Positions 60,521-64,000 of a stretch of 64,000 nt of DNA are shown here, one piece after another. The first letter of the stretch is position 1. Each line of letters starts with the position of its first letter. Position numbers and translations under genes: made by a program. The notes below the pieces were generated by a model, which was given only the letters and a program-made list of their open reading frames with translations, did not search any database and was not told the DNA's origin. Origin of the DNA: Paraspadella gotoi (taxonomy: Eukaryota; Chaetognatha); contig CM119271.1 in the NCBI GenBank assembly GCA_051294375.1, positions 2,511,238-2,575,237 on the forward strand, in the 5' to 3' direction.

Positions 60521-61170
60521 AAAAACCCGAATCTGCCCAAACCGAGGAAGACTGAGCCTGTGATACTGTTGTTCGAAACTTGGCCCTGCGCGGATTGACG
60601 CTGACGGGAAATTGGCTCATCGGAAGCGACGTCCCGCCTCTTTATTCTGGCCGGGGGGGGGAGGGTGGGAAAAAAATGGGAGAAGGGGGAAAAAAAAGAG
60701 CGGGCGCGGTGAAATCTTAAACCAATTAAACGGGTTAATCTTCCTTCGATACGCTGGACCTTCTCAGAAAGCTGTCCGATCCCCATATATTCTTAAAAAA
60801 AAAAAAAGTAGTAAAGGTTAAGTAAGTTTAAGTACGAATTGATAGAGTCACCGCCTTCGCCACTCGCTGCAACGAAAATATCATCAGTCATCACGACCTT
60901 TAACCTAAAAATTGTTAAAATAGCTAATAAAAGCCCACCCTAAATTCCCTCAAAGAGAAAACGGGAACCCTCGTATTTAAACAACTCGATTAAATTCTTA
61001 AAGCATTTAAAACCAATAAAAAATCAACACATTTTCTTCGTTCAAATCCGCGGCTCGTGTCCCGCCATTTTTTTTCTCGTCTCTTCCAGGCGCGACGCAC
61101 CCTCCTTTCTCTCCTCCCCACTCTCCACCCTTCCTGGCCCTCTGCTCTCTCTCTCTTCTCTCTCTCTTTC

Positions 61171-61240
<70 letters not shown>

Positions 61241-61388
61241 TCTCCCTCGTGGCCCCGAAACTTTTTACATAGTTGTTTTTTATTCTCGAAAATATAAATC
61301 TTTCAATTCATGAAGTCAAAAACGATGATAATGAAAAAAGATTTGGCGAACATAATGAAGAGGATTTCGTCGATCTAAACAAGAAGTG
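60521..61388. other. No gene recognised
   Basis: Mixed sequence with a G-rich patch at 60,649-60,700 and CT-rich tracts at 61,140-61,245. Confidence 0.45.
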
Positions 61389-61560
61389 ACAAGAGACCGT
61401 CTTCAGTCTCAAGAGTATCGACGAGGGTTTTGAATGGGTTCTGCGTCGACTGGCAGAGGCGGCCCAGACGGCGTCGGACGTCGTCTGGCGACGCGCCTGG
61501 GAGACGGAGCTCCTGACGCTGCCGACGTCGAGCTCTTATGAGTTGACGTCCCAAGTCAGC
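61389..61560. other. GC-rich coding-like block, strand and gene unknown
   Basis: On the + strand one frame is open and amphipathic: FSLKSIDEGFEWVLRRLAEA, then AWETELLTLPTSSSYELTSQ, after an acceptor-like CGTCTTCAG; no donor follows. On the minus strand another frame gives a Ser/Pro/Arg-rich peptide (PSPRRVARRRPTPSGPPLPV). The GC content stands out from AT-rich flanks. I cannot assign it to UNC5 ZU5 or death domains. Confidence 0.25.
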
Positions 61561-62272
61561 CGAAATATAACGATTATAAACGTCTTTGGTTTTATTTCTC
61601 CATTATTTTTTTTAAATATGTTGTGGGGTTCTTTTGAAAATTTTTAAATTAACAATTTGACAGTTTATTTTATTGGTGATTACATTGATATAGTCCGCGT
61701 CTGATATAAGAAACCCTCGTTAGCAGGACACTACGAATAATTATTTTTTGAAAAAAAGTTATTAAATTTTCTTTGAATATTAAATAAAATTTTTGTCCAT
61801 CAAACGCGGAAAATTCAGCAAACTTAAAATACTGATGGATACAATATTGTACAAGATCAAAAAGTAATAGAACCATTGAAAAACTGCTTTAAAACATTTA
61901 TATAGTTATATTCTTCTGGCATAACCCTAACTCGAAAGGATTAATTGCGTGTCACCCCGATCTCGAATGGGGAAACCGAAAAGTTCCGCGTCTTCAGGGA
62001 TTCAAGTCTATTCGATGTTCACGCTCAAGGGTTTCACGCTTTCGGGAACTCGCGTTTCCGGCCATCGTGAAAGTAGTTCACCGCTCTAATTTTCCTGATA
62101 TTATTAATTGTTTTGTTAATTTTTTATTTTTTTCGCGTCGGTCTTGGTTCGATGAAGTAAACGTTAATTTTAAAAAAGAATAAAAAAAGAAAAAAATTAT
62201 AATCGGCCGGGAAATGATTATATATCGACAATCGAATAGTTGTTTTCAAGATCACGGGGGCCTTTTTCTCTC

Positions 62273-62343
<71 letters not shown>

Positions 62344-62796
62344 TTTTAACTATCTTTAATCATATTTTTTTTAATTTTAACCCAACCTGACCCAAAAGAT
62401 TTTTTAATCGCGGAGCCGCGAGTGATGGCGCGCCCGACGAGAGGCACCGACTGACCTTTGAACAACCCAGATCGTTGTTTAAAAAACGCCCATTCCCAAA
62501 GTTGTGACGAAACGGAAGTGGAGAGAGAGAGAGGGATGAGGATGAGATAGAGAGATGAGAGAGTAGAGACGAGAGAGGAGAGAGAGAGAGAGAAAGATTT
62601 GAAACAATGACCTTAAACAGTTTTTCAAAAAAAAAAAATTTAAATGGCACGGATATGACCCGGAAAGGCGATAAACCTTGATTTGAATTATTTAGAGAAA
62701 GAAATTAAACTTCTTCATTTGACGAAAAAAAAACGCTGTGGAACGAAAAATGCGAAATTTGGAAGAAAAAATAGATTTTTTATATCTCTCTCTCTA

Positions 62797-62839
<43 letters not shown>

Positions 62840-62911
62840 TCCTTCTCTTATTTCATTAACACTAACTCGCACATTATCTTCATACTCCTCCCCTATCCGC
62901 TCGCTCTATCC

Positions 62912-62948
<37 letters not shown>

Positions 62949-63239
62949 CTCTCTTCTCTTCTCTCTCTCTCTTCTCTCTCTCTTCTCTCTCTTCTCTCTG
63001 CTCTCATCCCTAAATTGATTTCCCCATCGCAAAAAATCGCTCTCGCGTCATAAGAACGAACTTCGGAAATCATTTTCCGTCCAAAGAAAATGAAGGGAAA
63101 AAAAAAAAAGGAAGAGGAAAAGAAGGAAAAAATAAAGAGGCAAAAAGAGCAAAGAAGAGGATGAAAATTAATATTTGTAAAATTGAATTAGAACGATCGA
63201 TGTTGTGGGGGGGTTGCTTGTTTTGAAGTATATAATTCA
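61561..63239. other. No gene recognised; microsatellites
   Basis: (CT)n at 62,273-62,342, GA at 62,520-62,595, CT at 62,785-62,840 and 62,918-63,003. The remainder is AT-rich. Confidence 0.5.
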
Positions 63240-63372
63240 TATCTTTGTAGGAGTGATGCATGGAGGCCTTAAACCACCAAAGCCCGTTCCGAAAAGTCAG
63301 GGCAAGAATAACCCTATTATTTAACATGAATGGTTAAGTTTATATTGGTTGTACCAATTCATATACATATTG
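63240..63372 (-). repeat. Dispersed repeat family R1, partial, minus strand
   Basis: Reverse complement shows AATTGGTACAACCAATATAA, CCTGACTTTTCGGAACGG and GCTTTGGTGGTTTAAGGCCT, in the same order as the 4,136 copy. Confidence 0.8.
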
Positions 63373-63568
63373 CTACTATTTTGATGAAGCCCCGGGGCAA
63401 CGGACGGCGGAAAACTCTCCCGCGTCGGGCGGGGATGGGGGCTGGGGTTGAGAGGTCCTGCGGCGCGACCGCGCCGGGGGCCAGGTAATGGGCGGACTGC
63501 GCCGAAGTGGAGAACCGACCCGCCGGGCGACGGGAAGCGGCGGTGGAGGGGGGAAGGGAACGAGGGCG

Positions 63569-63593
63569 NNNNNNNNNNNNNNNNNNNNNNNNN
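63569..63593. other. Assembly gap (25 N) inside GC-rich block
   Basis: Exactly 25 Ns, interrupting the GC-rich coding-like block 63,390-63,868. Confidence 1.
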
Positions 63594-63868
63594 ACCCGCC
63601 GCTGCGGGAGAGTTCTCCGCCGCCGTTGCCGCCGTTAAATCCGACGGCGCCGCTGCCGCCGACGCCTTCCAGCGGGTTCGTCGCCTCGTCGCCGCTGAAA
63701 AGCTGCGGCGGGTTCGGCGGCGGCGGATTCGGCGGCGGAGACTTCGGCGGCGGACACTCCTCCAATTCGCCGCTGCTGATGAAGTCGTCAAGGTCCGATT
63801 CGTCGTTGAAGAGCGACGACCAATCGGGATCGTCGACGCGGCCGGCGAGCGACAATTACGATTCCGAG
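63594..63868 (+). CDS. Candidate exon, Pro/Gly/Ser-rich, gene unknown
   Basis: Open on + from the gap: a Pro-rich segment (PLNPTAPLPPTPSS), FVASSPLKSCGGFGGGGFGG, SNSPLLMKSSRSDSSLKSDD and a Ser/Asp-rich end ASDNYDSE followed by GTATCG, a weak donor. Third positions are strongly G/C. The style resembles the Gly-rich cytoplasmic exon at 59,547, so it could be another UNC5 linker exon, but no family motif is seen. The minus strand is also open (an acidic DDPDWSSLFNDESDLDDFIS stretch, no in-frame ATG near its start), so strand is uncertain. Confidence 0.3.
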
Positions 63869-64000
63869 GTATCGAAAGTGGGTTGATCATTTGTTTTTAG
63901 TTTCGTTTTGTTTATATATTTGATAGTTTGTATGTATGTTTGAATGTTTCTTGGTTTGGTAACTGGTGGCGTTGTAATGTGTTTTAACTTTTTGGTTATT

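Noticed and set aside
61389-61560. UNC5 ZU5 or death domain exon
   Set aside because: None of the expected ZU5 or death-domain motifs could be matched in any frame; kept only as an unassigned block.

Overview
This is eukaryotic, almost certainly animal, genomic DNA. It is gene-poor and loaded with (CT)n/(GA)n, (TTTC)n and trinucleotide microsatellites, and it has short exons with GT-AG borders, kilobase-scale introns and eleven N gaps. The one gene I can name is an UNC5-type netrin receptor on the + strand. Its exons run from about 25.6 kb to at least 59.9 kb. The compact ectodomain and the long disordered, Gly-rich cytoplasmic linker look protostome-like. The microsatellite load would suit an arthropod, perhaps a crustacean, but that assignment is a guess.

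UNC5 layout, in order: an Ala-rich juxta-Ig exon (25,556-25,762); the first half of Ig1 (37,002-37,196); the second half of Ig1 (exon A); the two halves of Ig2 (exons B and C); TSP1-1 (exon D); TSP1-2 (exon E, 53,431-53,559); a probable post-TSP1 exon (55,755); an exon apparently hidden in the 692-N gap, whose splice donor starts exactly at the gap edge (58,320); and two cytoplasmic-linker exons (58,811 and 59,547). The signal-peptide exon, the transmembrane exon and the ZU5, UPA and death domains were not found. All identified exon phases are compatible once single-base errors are allowed for.

The A-B-C-D block is present as three near-identical, indel-ridden copies: 37.8-43.9 kb (A-B-C-D), 43.9-47.5 kb (A-B-C, then a 100-N gap) and 47.6-52.3 kb (B-C-D). 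Many copies carry coding frameshifts. Copy 2 lacks a ~560 bp solo-LTR-like insertion that copies 1 and 3 carry, and copy 1 alone has a 136 bp insertion. The simplest reading is that different haplotypes or unpolished long reads were strung together by the assembler. Three other duplicated blocks have the same look: 2.9-5.3/7.7-9.9 kb, 14.3-14.8/16.3-16.8 kb and 32.2-33.6/33.6-35.1 kb. Most of them lie near gaps of exactly 25 or 100 Ns.

The first 25 kb holds no gene I can name. It has two exon-like GC-rich blocks ending in consensus GTAAGT donors (13,391-13,739 and 16,805-16,940), an unrecognised 143-codon minus-strand ORF (23,761-24,192), and many repeats. The last 4 kb holds two unassigned coding-like GC-rich blocks (61.4 kb and 63.6 kb).

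Repeats of interest: a small element family whose GGCACTATTTTCCGAAAG-like ends are inverted around a CCCTAA/TTAGGG-like degenerate core; a dispersed ~230 bp family with at least six copies; hammerhead-ribozyme-like cores at 17.3, 38.8 and 44.9 kb; a 35-bp perfect palindrome at 6.4 kb; and a ~560 bp LTR-like insertion with a 5-bp target duplication and a matching empty site in the neighbouring copy.
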